Of a stretch of 64,000 nt of DNA, positions 1 through 9,837 are shown piece by piece. Made by a program: the position numbers and the translations under genes. The notes beneath the pieces were generated by a model, which was not told the DNA's origin, did no database searches, and saw only the letters and a list, made by a program, of their open reading frames with translations. The stretch is from Blastobasis lacticolella (Eukaryota; Arthropoda; Insecta; Lepidoptera; Blastobasidae): positions 9,338,026-9,402,025 of the forward strand of contig LR990061.1 of the NCBI GenBank assembly GCA_905147135.1. The letters are read 5' to 3'. The first letter of the stretch is position 1; each line of letters starts with the position of its first letter.

Positions 1-304
1 TACCCATTCACTACTATCAACATTCATACTTACAATCAAAAACATTCCCATAACCTACACATCTTATTAACACGTCCAAATATTATAACCTACAATTGCC
101 CTATTATGTATTTTCCTACAAATCGCGTTCACTGTCATCACTTACAAATACTGTATTCATTTTCTATATACGTACACTACCCACTTAGTCATACACATAA
201 AATACACGACACCAATCGTACTACACATCCAAACCAACAGTTATCTAATTCACTGACGATCAAATGCAGTAACTATAAATTGAATTCTCTCACACCCGCA
301 TTAG
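1..304 (+). other. G-depleted leader of the LINE
   Basis: Only 18 of the first 300 bases are G, while C is frequent, giving a strongly asymmetric, probably weakly structured leader. A 73-codon frame (106-327) runs through it, but its product is low-complexity and resembles no LINE ORF1 protein I know. I treat this stretch as 5' UTR or an ORF1-ORF2 spacer. The stop at 302-304 closes the ORF2 frame upstream. Confidence 0.5.
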
Positions 305-3157
305 GTATTATTATCAACATTCAATAACAAACGACTAAAGTTAGGTTTGCTAAACGCGGGTTCCCTAGGCACACGACACGACGAGTTCTTGGTGGCTATG
401 GATCGTCACAGGGTCGACATAATGGCGATTAATGAGACCTGGCTGCGGGATAACCAGACTGCTAGAGCGCCGGCGGTGCCGAACTATCGTCTGCGGCATA
501 TTCCGCGATCGAATGACGTGCGCTCGCGCGGAGGCGGCGTTGGATTCTACGTTGCGCGTACAGTACACGCTCGCACTTTGCTACATCCGGACGCGCCCCT
601 AGTCGAACAAATGTGGTTGCGGCTGTCTGTGCGCGGGTCCGTCATTGTTGTTGGGACTGCCTACCGGCCGCCATGGCTGAGCGTCGATACGTTTATCGAT
701 GCAATGACGGAATCATTGAGCGCATTTTCTTGGGCAAATAATATAATACTGCTGGGTGACTTTAACATCAACTTATTGGAGCCTAATACTACGAACACAA
801 AAAAACTGCTGAACTTATTTTCTTGTTTTCGAATTTCTCAGTGTGTCACTCAGCCAACACACTTTACAGATACGAGTGCGACATTAATTGATGTAATAGC
901 CACGGATCTTAAGGTCCGTGAGGTTGTAGTTGATTATGTGAGGGATCTTGGCAGCCACGCATTTCTTACGTGTGAAATAAATATTAATAAGCCCAAATTG
1001 ACACCGTTTAATGTATTACGTAGGGACATACTATCAATAGATTTAGAACAGTTCAATGCTGACTTAGCTTTAATTGACTTTAACTACATTTTCTCACTGG
1101 AAGTTGTCGATGATATGGTGACTTATCTAAATCAATGCATTCTCACGCTATTTAACAAACACGCCCCGCTAAAAAATCGTAGAATAAAAGACTATCAATA
1201 CCCGTGGATCACGTACAACATAAAACAAATGATGTCAAAACGCGACGAGGCCCATGCTCGCGCCCGCTCCTCTGGCCTAGATACACATTTTAGATATTAT
1301 AAAGAATTAAAAAAGGTTGTTGAGGGGGCACTTGTGAGGGAAAAGCGAGCTTACTATGATTTTTATGTCAATTCTAACGTACACAACCCACGTAGCTTAT
1401 GGTCTCACATAAAACGTAACGTTAGGATTCGAAGCGTTGGCGAGGTACCTGACCATCTACTGAAGAATCCAAATACAATTAACGATCACTTTTTAAAGGT
1501 TCCAGGCAGCCTGGATGTCTCTAGTATGGAAGTTGAGTACTTCAAAACCCACTGCGGTAACCTTAGTCAGTTTCAGTTGAGGACAGTAACAGAGGGGACT
1601 ATTCACAAAACATTGAAAAGCCTTAAGTCTAACGCGGTTGGAGTTGATGGTATATCCTTGGATATGCTGTTAATGATGACGCCACACATTTTGCCCGTTC
1701 TTACTTCTGTTATCAATACCTCCATTGAAACTGGTCAATTCCCCACCGCTTGGCAGCATGCAATAGTCAGGCCATTACCTAAAACCAGTAACCCAGCCAC
1801 AATAAGCGACTTGAGACCTATAAGCGTGTTGCCTTGCGCTTCCAAGATTCTAGAAAAGGTTGTTGGAGACCAAGTCCGTAAATACTTGGAGGAAAATGAT
1901 ATATTGCCCGTGGTGCAGTCGGGGTTCAGAAGACATCATAGCACTTGCACAGCTTTGGCTCAAGTGGTCGACGACATCTTGGAAGCGCAAGACAATGGCC
2001 AGGGGACTCTTCTGGCTCTCCTTGATTTTTCCCGAGCCTTCGATAGCATAGATGTATCTCTACTGTTAGCGAAGCTCAAATATTATGGTTTTTGTGGCCA
2101 GGCATTGAACTGGTTTGCCAGTTACTTCAAGCACCGTAAACAGCATGTTGAAACAATGGATGGGGGTGGGGTGGTGCATGAGTCTGGACAATCTGCTGTT
2201 ATGAGAGGCGTTCCCCAGGGATCTATTTTAGGACCGATACTTTTCATCATTTACACAGCAGATATCACAATGGTCATTCGGCATAGCTTTTATCACATCT
2301 ATGCTGATGACCTGCAGCTTTATATACCCTGTAGTCCTGGTGATGTAGATTCGGCAATCACAAGGCTAAATGAAGACTTGGATAATATAGCTAAATGGGC
2401 ACAATCAAATTCACTACTTATGAACAGTAGCAAATCCAAGTTTATGATCCTAGGTAGCGGAAAGCAAATTGAGAAAATTGCAGCAAAAAATTCAATAGTG
2501 CAAATTCAAGGCGAACCCATTCAGCGCGTCAGTGAGGCACGAAATCTAGGGCTGACTCTGGATGAGCAACTTCGCTTCGAAAAGCATGTTTCGAATGTGC
2601 TAAGCCAATGTTTTTACAGGTTAAAGGTGTTGTACCAAATCAGACCGTTTATTAATACCAAGGTACGGATTCAACTTTGCGACACGCTTGTTCTCTCCAA
2701 GCTGAACTATATGGACATTGTTTATGGCCCTCGACTACTGGTAAAGACAAAGAAACGAATACAGCAGATGCAAAACTCATGCGCCAGGTTTTGCTTTCAT
2801 ATTCCTCCCCGCACTCATGTCACTCCATATTTGAATGAAGCTAGTATACTTAAAATGCATCACCGTAGAGAGCTACACCTAGCCAATCTCCTGTTCGGAG
2901 TAGTTCGTTACAGGACACCACCATATCTCGCTGATAAACTTTTGTGGACTAGCGATATCCAAAATGTCACCAGAGCCTCTCGGTATTCATTGGTGTTGCC
3001 TCGCCACAGAACAACCGCATTTCGTGGGTCATTTCAATTTGCAGCCACCAAATGTTGGAATGACTTGCCGCCGCCTCTGCGTAGTCTGCAATCATTGGTT
3101 ACTTTTAGAAAACATTTCAAAATATTTCTACTGGATATTCAAAAGAAGCACATATAA
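305..3157 (+). CDS. LINE ORF2: AP-like endonuclease plus reverse transcriptase
   Basis: This is the protein for target-primed reverse transcription: an N-terminal AP-type endonuclease nicks the target DNA and a central reverse transcriptase copies the element RNA there. Numbering from the TTG at 347, the endonuclease covers about residues 1-210 with NETW (29-32), YRPP (106-109), GDFN (137-140) and a closing GSH motif (202-204), where many families have SDH. The reverse transcriptase covers about 440-720 with LDFSRAFD (559-566), GVPQGS and the catalytic YADD (652-655). The C-terminus ends in a TFRKHFKIFLL tail typical of CR1-group elements. No frameshift or stop occurs over 936 codons. The frame is open from 305 but has no ATG before codon 18 (398), which lies inside the endonuclease fold, so the true start is unclear. 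Confidence 0.9.
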   Translation, partial: VLLSTFNNKRLKLGLLNAGSLGTRHDEFLVAMDRHRVDIMAINETWLRDNQTARAPAVPNYRLRHIPRSNDVRSRGGGVGFYVARTVHARTLLHPDAPLVEQMWLRLSVRGSVIVVGTAYRPPWLSVDTFIDAMTESLSAFSWANNIILLGDFNINLLEPNTTNTKKLLNLFSCFRISQCVTQPTHFTDTSATLIDVIATDLKVREVVVDYVRDLGSHAFLTCEININKPKLTPFNVLRRDILSIDLEQFNADLALIDFNYIFSLEVVDDMVTYLNQCILTLFNKHAPLKNRRIKDYQYPWITYNIKQMMSKRDEAHARARSSGLDTHFRYYKELKKVVEGALVREKRAYYDFYVNSNVHNPRSLWSHIKRNVRIRSVGEVPDHLLKNPNTINDHFLKVPGSLDVSSMEVEYFKTHCGNLSQFQLRTVTEGTIHKTLKSLKSNAVGVDGISLDMLLMMTPHILPVLTSVINTSIETGQFPTAWQHAIVRPLPKTSNPATISDLRPISVLPCASKILEKVVGDQVRKYLEENDILPVVQSGFRRHHSTCTALAQVVDDILEAQDNGQGTLLALLDFSRAFDSIDVSLLLAKLKYYGFCGQALNWFASYFKHRKQHVETMDGGGVVHESGQSAVMRGVPQGSILGPILFIIYTADITMVIRHSFYHIYADDLQLYIPCSPGDVDSAITRLNEDLDNIAKWAQSNSLLMNSSKSKFMILGSGKQIEKIAAKNSIVQIQGEPIQRVSEARNLGLTLDEQLRFEKHVSNVLSQCFYRLKVLYQIRPFINTKVRIQLCDTLVLSKLNYMDIVYGPRLLVKTKKRIQQMQNSCARFCFHIPPRTHVTPYLNEASILKMHHRRELHLANLLFGVVRYRTPPYLADKLLWTSDIQNVTRASRYSLVLPRHRTTAFRGSFQFAATKCWNDLPPPLRSLQSLVTFRKHFKIFLLDIQKKHI

Positions 3158-4012
3158 AATATTCAACTTACCACAAGGGTTGCAGACTCACAGCGGGGCG
3201 TTGGCTGGGTCGTTTCGCATTGGGTATGCAAGGGATTACCAATACCAGATGTGTCTTTGTTTAGTACGCTCTAAGTCATTTCAATGTGAGTTATTTCAGT
3301 GACTTTAAACTTTAGGTTAGACATTGGTAGGTAGATATATATATCTGAAAAATACAGGGTAACATAATTATACTATTTTTCTGACATTTTCATTGACATT
3401 TATTTTATTCTGTTTATGTTTGACTAAATCCAATACAATTATAATATTAATATTCACCTGACACAATAATTTTCTTTTCTTTTTTCTAGGCTTGAGAGGT
3501 TAGGAATGTGGTCCGGTACATAAGTCATTATTGTATTGTTAACTCTTCGTTGCGGCCAATACATCCATACATGAAATTACACATTACACTAAACACGTAT
3601 TTACACTCCACACGTTGTATTTATTTATTTAAAACGTCTTCGTCCGTGCCTCACTCAGCAGGTCTCACTGAAAACCAGCGCCCTGGTCTCCGCCAGGGCA
3701 TGAAGCTGAGTGAGGTCCCTTTTACACACCACACCACATCCACATGCAACAGCTCTGTTCTTCAATTTTCTTCTATCTTTTGTTTGTCTAGTTGTTGTTT
3801 CCTCATGTCATGTTGTTTGTTATAATAATTTTGTTTGTGCATTTTTTTTTTTTTTATGTCACTTATTCTTAATACTTTTTTTTTTTTAATTTTTTGTTTT
3901 ACGGCTCTGGAGTCGAGCCACTGACCTCAAAAAATACCTAATTGGAGGTCAGTGATTCTACCCCTTTGAGCCATTTGTAATGTGTTTGTGGTGTTATTGT
4001 GTGTAAATAAAT

Positions 4013-4055
4013 GTTTTCTATTTCTATTTCTATTTCTATTTCTATTTTCTATTTC
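4013..4055 (+). repeat. (TTTCTA)n 3' tail of the LINE
   Basis: Six-base repeats follow an AATAAA directly downstream of the LINE 3' UTR. Short tandem tails instead of poly(A) are usual in CR1-group and I-group LINEs, so this marks the 3' end of the element. Confidence 0.8.
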
Positions 4056-4235
4056 AAACCCTTGTCTAGTATTCGTGAGTATCGACGACAACGCAATTAT
4101 TGGTATTTTCTTTGGTATTGATGGATTTGTTGTTGAGATATGTTTACGTTCCCCGATACATACTTAGATCAAATTAATACCATTTATTAAGAACATACAG
4201 TGATTACAAATTCGTATAGAGAAATTTAGTATACA

Positions 4236-4452
4236 TTTATTTTATGTTATACGGCAGGCAAACACGCTAGCAGGCCACCTAATGGTAAGTAGTCACCGCC
4301 TTCTATGGATATCAGCAACAGCATGGGAGTTACCAATGCGTTGCCCGCCTCTGAAGAGACCTCTAATATCCCTCTTGAACGATCCCATGTCATAGTCCAA
4401 AGAAAACACCGTGGCTGGGAGCTCATTCCACATCCAAATCGTACGAGCGAGA
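4236..4452 (-). mobile_element. LINE 3' end, family B
   Basis: Read on the minus strand it encodes the last residues of a reverse transcriptase (around WNELPATVFSLDYDMGSFKRDIRGLFRGG), then a stop and a short 3' UTR. The same block recurs at 8255, 14240, 17615, 20755 and 26615. It is a 5'-truncated copy with no function of its own. Confidence 0.7.
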
Positions 4453-4617
4453 CACGTTTAGATTACCTGTTTTTGTCCAAAAAAGGTAAATAAAAGAGCG
4501 GACCCTGGGTTGCAGATTTACCGCAAGACGGAATTCACTGCTTAGCATGATAATGATGAGCTACTAGAAAAATATCTGTAGTAATACGATGCTAATTGCC
4601 ATGATATAGCTAAGTAT

Positions 4618-4880
4618 CATGGCCGTGTGGTGTCCGGCAGAGTAGAATAGCACCAACTTCTTACACTCGTGGGTGTCGTAAAAGGCGACAAATATTTTCG
4701 AGACAAAAGACCTAGAGTTTCCATAGGCTGGAAAATAGCCAGCAGCTTTTTCCATTGTTATATTTACAACACTGCGATCTCCAACCCGCCTGCCAAGCGT
4801 GGAGATTGTGGCAATAACAACCTTTTTTGTGAGAGAGGCCCTAAGTCCTGCAGTGGGTTGTCATTGGCTGTGATGATGAT
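4618..4880 (+). repeat. Family D repeat (GATGAT-tailed LINE/SINE end)
   Basis: The copy starts GCCGTGTGGTGTCCGG and ends TGTGATGATGAT. The terminal GATGAT repeat is characteristic of RTE-type 3' ends. Other copies lie at 8355, 10720, 22077, 25745, 28420, 39160, 39785, 44797, 47238, 50160, 54470 and 56345. No coding domain was recognised. Confidence 0.7.
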
Positions 4881-5097
4881 CATAAGTAACACACAACGAT
4901 TCGTACCGCTTTTATTTTGACACATTAGTCATTACATTTGGTGCTGACTCCGCCGCAATGCAAAGGGACGTAAGTTTCGTAACTTACTTCTTATATTAGT
5001 TTTAACCAAATACTTATAAGTAATAAATATCTTTGTTTTTGTCGATTGTGAAGGTGTATTGAGAACATGATAAAATGAAGGAACGAAACACACAAGT

Positions 5098-5350
5098 CAT
5101 CATATCAGCCGAAAGCCACTGCTGCTGCACTGCTGGGCATAGAGATCTCCACAAAGGCCGGTCCTGTGCCTTCCGCATCTAGCTAGTATCTACGATCTTT
5201 AGCAGGTCGTCGGTCTACCTTGTAGGAGGCCTACCCACGCACCGGTATGTGGTTGCCACTCGAGAACTTTACCATCCCATCGGCCATCTGTGCTTCAAGG
5301 TATGTGCCCTGTCTATGTCGGTGACCTTAGTTCGCTCGCGGATCTCCTCC
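5098..5350 (-). pseudogene. RTE-type LINE 3' end
   Basis: The minus strand carries the degraded end of an RTE reverse transcriptase, recognisable from the (R)RSVGRPP-RWTDDL and KAQDR blocks shared with copies at 33000, 50593 and 61775. It is 5'-truncated and broken by indels. Confidence 0.65.
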
Positions 5351-5394
5351 GGTGTTTGTGTATTATTTGTACGCTTTTTACGCTTTATGTTTCA

Positions 5395-5480
5395 GCGTGT
5401 TCGGGGACAACTGCGAGCGCCGACGCCGCAGACGTAGGTAACACAAGCATGTCCTACATAAAGTATAATGTAGATTAAGT
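5395..5480 (+). repeat. Short repeat shared with 13965-14060
   Basis: The core TTCGGGGACAACTGCGAGC and the following 30-40 bases recur at 13965-14060 with about 80% identity. In both places one frame reads SGTTAS-D--DV. I do not recognise the family, and coding is not established. Confidence 0.4.
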
Positions 5481-6049
5481 TAAAAACGTATACGTTTATA
5501 CACACATTATAGCTACATTCTATCATCGCACCGCTCGCCATCGACAGGGAGTTCCTTGGAGCCAAATTGGGCGCGAACTGTGCAGTTCTAAAGTAACTTT
5601 CTGAGGAACTTTCAGATTGCACATAAATAATGTTATTTCATGAATTATCACTTGTTAAATAAGAATCTGATATTTACGGAGTCACTAATTTCAACGATCA
5701 TCATTTTAATTTCTGTAGCGCCAATAATTAAAAACTTCACTTACACCGTTTCACCACATTGCGTGCTGCCGTTTACTTTATTGCACTTAATTAGGAGTGT
5801 CTTTGGTTTGCCCAGCTACACAGTAAACATAGTGGTAAAGAAAATTGAGCCTTATTGCTATTGGTTGAAGGTGCATGTGATGTAGCGTTGAGTTTGTTTC
5901 ACTCCGGTCGTTCGGCACAAAAGGGCGGCATATGCTGTGAATGGCTGGTATAAGGGTTTGGCGCAGTGTTGGCGAGTTATAAGGAATAATAAGCTTTACT
6001 GTGAAGCGGCACTGGTCTGTGGCTGCGTGCTTGTGAGACCGACAAGTTT

Positions 6050-6185
6050 TTTTTTATACCACTAAGGTGGCCGAGAAGCTCACGGCCTGCCTGATGGTAA
6101 GCAGTCACCGCAGCCTATGGACGTTTGCAATACTAATACTGGGGCATCACCCACGCATTGCCGACCTTTTCCCCCCGTTCTTGAA
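6050..6185 (-). mobile_element. LINE 3' end, family A
   Basis: The minus strand carries the last residues of a LINE reverse transcriptase and a short 3' UTR. In better copies this reads EVFPGEYNMEFFKKGVIRFLRGRQRVGDAPGIANVH. Seven copies are present in the window, all in this orientation. Confidence 0.65.
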
Positions 6186-6198
6186 GAACTCCATAAGT

Positions 6199-6280
6199 TC
6201 CGCTTTTCGGCCACATTAAAGTCAGTTTTCTCTTTTGTCACTATAATGCGGCTGAAAAGCGAAACTGCCAAGAGGATGTG
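6199..6280. repeat. Imperfect inverted repeat
   Basis: The left arm CGCTTTTCGGCCACATTA pairs with TAATGCGGCTGAAAAGCG across a short spacer. The right-arm sequence recurs near 28250-28280, next to the shared GTCTCCTAAACGTCT block (6390 and 28315). This points to a foldback fragment of an unclassified element. Confidence 0.45.
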
Positions 6281-6414
6281 AGGCACCCCGGCGTTTTACT
6301 AATAGAATAGATAACTATTATCGCTAAAAAACGTCGAAGAATGGGTAACTAAAAACAAAAATTGTTTTTTCACCAGACTGTTTTGTGGGTCTCCTAAACG
6401 TCTCCTAAACGTCG

Positions 6415-6794
6415 TTTTTATGGAAGTAACCTATTGCATCATAAACAATTCGGTTTTACTCGCGGTCGTTCAACAGCAGATGCAGGTCTTGAACTTATTA
6501 AACATATCTTTAAGGCCTGGGAGGAATCACGTGATGCCTTAGGGGTTTTCTGTGATTTATCCAAAGCCTTTGATTGCGTTAATCATTATATTTTGGTCAG
6601 GAAACAGGGCTGGTGCTTGTCGTCTAGCTAAAGTCCACAAATCATGTATATGTCTACGCTTTTATAATAAGGTTCCAACATATATTCAGAATTTACCATT
6701 GAATAAATTTAAAGTCGCTATAAAAAACAAATTATGTCAAAAAAGTTATTATAGTATATCTGAATATGTAAATGACAAAAGTCCATGGGACTGA
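6415..6794 (+). pseudogene. LINE pseudogene with internal deletion (CR1/Zenon-like)
   Basis: The first part reads HKQFGFTRGRSTADAGLELIKHIF...GVFCDLSKAFDCVNH, which is reverse-transcriptase motifs up to the first catalytic Asp. Near 6590 it jumps, in another frame, to the C-terminal tail (FYNKVPTYIQNLPLNKFKVAIK...YVNDKSPWD, stop). The YADD box and most of the polymerase are missing. It is 5'-truncated as well and cannot be active. Confidence 0.75.
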
Positions 6795-6984
6795 ACTGCT
6801 GTTCTATACAGGTATTTACTTTAAGATAATATATAGGACAAATAATGTATTAGTACATAAGACATGTTTAAAAAAAGAATTAACGTAGGCTCTGTGGGTT
6901 TCTTACCGTTTCTTTCCCCCACGGAGAACCACCTTGGAAGCGGCGTTAATTTTCCTTCCTCTCCCACACATGGTGTCTCCTGTC

Positions 6985-7105
6985 TGCGCTAGGGTAGGGG
7001 TAGGGTTGGGGTAAGGTAGTGGTAGGGTAGGGTTAAGGCAATGGTAGGATAGGGTAGGGGTAAGGTAGCGATAGGGTAGGGATAGGATAGAGTAGGGTGG
7101 GAGCG
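6985..7105 (+). repeat. G-rich minisatellite of GGTAGGGT-type units
   Basis: Irregular units built on TAGGG/GGTAGG run for about 120 bases, with many G3-G4 runs on the plus strand. It resembles the short G-rich arrays seen inside lepidopteran Helitrons (compare 36245-36295). It is not the canonical insect telomere repeat TTAGG. Confidence 0.7.
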
Positions 7106-7261
7106 ACTACCTATCACATGCAGCATGTGTAATGCACGCTCACTTAAAAGTCTGTCTGGCGGTAGCGTGAGCGGGTGCTGCCTTGGTGGACTGGCTTACT
7201 ATTGCTGTAGTTTTAGGTGGTTTTTCTAAATTATACTAGACATACCTATATAATATAATAT

Positions 7262-7445
7262 AGCGTTCCGGCTATGCCTGGCATTGTCGAGCACGGTTCG
7301 GTCGTGGTTGGCGAGGGATACGTTTATCTACGGCCATAGATACGGGCGGTCACCGTGTCACTGTGTGTTTCCTTCCTACTTTCCTACCCCCTCCTTTTTG
7401 ACGATTGAAAGAGATATTTAATGTCCTAATCAATAAAGAAATTTT
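7262..7445 (+). mobile_element. LINE 3' end, family C
   Basis: The end reads CCTCCTTTTTGACGATTG, then AAAGAGATATTTAATGTCC and AATAAAGAAA. The block recurs at 11600-11850 (plus) and 40570-40650 (minus). It is interpreted as the 3' UTR of a LINE with a polyadenylation-like AATAAA at the end. Confidence 0.6.
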
Positions 7446-7748
7446 AAAATGAATTTGAATTTTTGTCTTCTATCACTACAAAGTGGAATTTTTCTTGTAC
7501 TCGACGACGTAGGATAACCTATGGAGCCATCACAGTCTATGACCAAGGTACAGCAATGCTCGCAATGTCCGGGAACTGAAGGGTGACCGATTCGTACTTT
7601 GTGGCTAGTCGACTTCGGTACCATTACGAGCTCGCCATTTGATCAGTTTTCCTCCTAATACTATTACCGTAGGCAAAGCAAGGTCCAAGGTCTGGGTATC
7701 CTGAGACTGGTTGAAGGATCTTGGGAGTAGATTGGCACGGCTTATTAA

Positions 7749-7951
7749 CTAGTAAACAAAGCTTAACCTCGCGTACTTTACCCCTACCTATCCTTTTTTC
7801 CTGCTTATTTACCTTCCTTTTGAATCACTCTATCCGTTGTTGAAAACCGCATTAAAATCCGTTGCGTAGTATAAAAAATCTAAGCGTACATAGACACATA
7901 CATAGCGACAAACGGCGGGAAGCGATCATGTTTTATACTATGTATACACAT
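7749..7951 (-). mobile_element. Short non-autonomous Helitron
   Basis: On the minus strand it ends CTAG|T at 7749-7752, as Helitron 3' ends do. The 5' part (TATACATAGTATAAAACA...GCTTCCCGCCGT) matches the elements at 30885, 39547 and 42418. The 5' TC is mutated. There is no Rep/helicase coding capacity. Confidence 0.6.
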
Positions 7952-7990
7952 CACCAAGATGATGATAAATAAAAATAAATAAAAATACTC

Positions 7991-8040
7991 GGACAAATTC
8001 ACACACCGCCATCTAACCTCAAAGTAAGCAAAGCTATAAA
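7991..8040 (-). repeat. SINE S2, 3' fragment
   Basis: It contains the reverse of the S2 tail (GGACAAATTCACAC..GCCATCTA..AAAGTAAGCAAAGC) and nothing of the tRNA-like head. Confidence 0.6.
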
Positions 8041-8254
8041 CAATACAGTGTTTAGACTATAAATATCGATTGCAATTCTCTGATAATGGGGCCCCACCCC
8101 AACCGCTAGCACTCGTTGGCTTTCAGTAATTGATTTAGAAATGCCGACGGTGTTCTATTAGAACCACTATCAGGCGATAGTAGTTTTATTGTCCATCTAT
8201 GCAATATAAAGTTACAAGAAACAACTACTGTACCACGGTAGATATAATTTTTTT

Positions 8255-8325
8255 TTATGGCAAATAGGCAAGCGGGCCACCTGATGGAAAGTGGTCACTA
8301 CTGCCTATAGACATTATATAATGTA
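8255..8325 (-). mobile_element. LINE 3' end, family B fragment
   Basis: Only the terminal GGCAAGCGGGCCACCTGATGG block and adjacent bases remain. Confidence 0.5.
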
Positions 8326-8354
8326 TAATAACATAAACGACAGAAAAAGTCGGA

Positions 8355-8637
8355 TAACCCACCACCAAGATTCATCGTCTCATCTCAGCCCATAACCGTC
8401 CACTGTAGGACTTAGGGCCTCTCCCACGAAAAGGGAGGTTATTACCACAATTTCCACGCTTGGGAGGCGAGTTAGAGATCGCAGTGCTGTAAATATAACA
8501 ATGGAAAATGTTACTGATCATTTTTAAGCTTTTCCACTCTTGATCTATTGCCTCGAAAACATTAGTCGCCTTGTACGACACCCACGAGTGCAAGGGGTTG
8601 GCGCTATTCACCTTTGCGGGACACCACGCGGTCATGA
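8355..8637 (-). repeat. Family D repeat
   Basis: The copy is nearly full-length in reverse orientation, running from the TCATCTCAGCCCATAAC end to CACGCGGTCATG. It aligns with 4618-4880 and 54470-54733. Confidence 0.65.
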
Positions 8638-8739
8638 AACTTTATATGCTAACGAATATCTGACGAAGTACCTGGTTTCTGGATCACTACAAAATTTCAT
8701 TGGCTTCGATAGCGTAATATTGAAAATATTATCAAACTA

Positions 8740-9187
8740 GCTTTGTGAAATATATGATAAAATCTAAATCTCATGTAATTCATTAAATCTACATACTACT
8801 ACATACTACCCTATAAGCCTTGTTATTATTAAACTCAGCTCTTTATAAAAAGTTAGCTCGATTATAACGATAAATAAACGTTATCAAGACCATAATACAA
8901 TTTTTCGCGTTTACGAGGCATGTTATGCCGTGAAATATCGTGACCTCATCTCGTTATAAGAAATTAAATCGTAATTTTATTCCAATGATTTCGGAATTAG
9001 ATCTCGAAGTATCCATACATCGTGGAGGAGAGTATTTTGAATCCTCATTAATGGGTTTAGGGGATGCTGGCTGTATACTCTATTTGGGACTTACCCAACT
9101 TGTTTACCTCTTGTTTGCTCAAAATATGTTTGTTTGTACCGCACTACTAGGTAGTTTCTGATAAAATTTGCTTTGGCTGCAAACTAA
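8740..9187. other. No recognisable feature
   Basis: This is AT-rich sequence without a convincing ORF or repeat. The 73-codon frame at 8940-9161 shows no family resemblance and is not proposed as a gene. Confidence 0.4.
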
Positions 9188-9228
9188 AATTGGTAACTCG
9201 TGCGATAATAGACGAGGGTACCCCTGGG

Positions 9229-9640
9229 CAGTGGCGTGCACAGAGTTTTTAAACAGGGTAGGCAAACATTATGAAACGCTTAATTAACTCAGCAAAAATA
9301 CTGCATTTAAATTTTAATTCGTTGATGTAGTGTAGGTGTGATGCTGCCGTAGAAAAATGCTCGTAGATTATTATAAAATACTAGCGGACCCGACAGACGT
9401 TGTCCTGTCTACACGTCTTTAATTTAAAAATTTCAAACTTTTTTTACAAAATTGTGAATCTAAACCATTCCCAGATCCCCTTGAACACACACAAAAAATT
9501 TCATCAAAATCGGTCCAGTCGTTTGAGAGAAGTTCAGTGACATACACACTCACAGAAGAATTATATATATAAAGATTGTTATCAGTACAGAATGGTAGGG
9601 TAGGCAGTGTCTTTTTGCCTTTACGAAGTGCACGCCACTG
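9229..9640. mobile_element. hAT-like MITE with 13-bp terminal inverted repeats
   Basis: The terminal repeats are CAGTGGCGTGCAC (9229-9241) and its exact complement (9628-9640). Flanking 8-mers CCCCTGGG (9221-9228) and CCACTGGG (9641-9648) match at 7 of 8 positions, as expected for a hAT target duplication. No transposase is present. A Helitron sits inside it. Confidence 0.8.
9381..9575 (-). mobile_element. Short Helitron nested in the MITE
   Basis: On the minus strand it begins TC (9574-9575), runs through TTTATATATATAATTCTTC and a CCGATTTTGATGAA block, and ends GGGTCCGCTAG at 9381. It is flanked by A and T, the Helitron insertion rule. The sub-terminal ACAGGACAACGTCTGT can form the usual 3' hairpin. 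It is non-autonomous (195 bp). Confidence 0.85.
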
Positions 9641-9837
9641 CCACTGGGGGTAGGGGCGGTGGTAACACGTGCGATAATAAAGGAAGGTGCCACCAGGGTT
9701 ACGGGCGGTGGTAACACGTTCAATAAGAGACGACAGTACAGGCAGTGGTAAGGTCGTAAGGTCCAGAAGGGAACTATCGAACTCAGCGAGCCGATGTGCA
9801 TTATTTACTGCCGTCATATAAAAATTTATGTAGTCTT

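Larger units (their letters stand above)
1..4055 (+). mobile_element. Near-complete LINE (non-LTR retrotransposon, CR1/L2/Daphne-like)
   Basis: The element consists of a G-poor leader, one long endonuclease/reverse-transcriptase frame (305-3157), a roughly 0.9-kb 3' UTR and a tandem (TTTCTA)n tail following AATAAA. The frame is uninterrupted, so this is the youngest-looking autonomous element in the window. Its left end is not visible and probably lies outside, so no target-site duplication could be checked. The clade is inferred from the reverse-transcriptase wording (QSGFRRHHST, LDFSRAFDSID, YADD) and the C-terminus resembling other CR1-group elements. A related jockey-superfamily clade is possible. 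Confidence 0.85.
9188..9760 (+). repeat. 49-bp minisatellite split by a MITE
   Basis: The unit GTAACACGTGCGATAATA plus a G-rich half ending GGGCGGTG occurs about three times (starting near 9191, 9661 and 9710). Removing the inserted element 9229-9640 with one target duplication restores the first unit to 49 bases, the same length as the second. Confidence 0.7.

Noticed and set aside
106..327. 73-codon frame as LINE ORF1
   Set aside because: The product is low-complexity, lacks a coiled coil, RRM or zinc knuckle, and mirrors the biased base composition of the leader.
4618..4880. Family D as a protein-coding exon
   Set aside because: One frame (FHCYIYNTAISNPPAKRGD) recurs between copies, but only because the DNA is repeated; copies carry frameshifts and stops and no known domain.
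9419..9817. 132-codon minus-strand ORF
   Set aside because: It runs across Helitron, MITE and minisatellite sequence and has no coherent protein signature.
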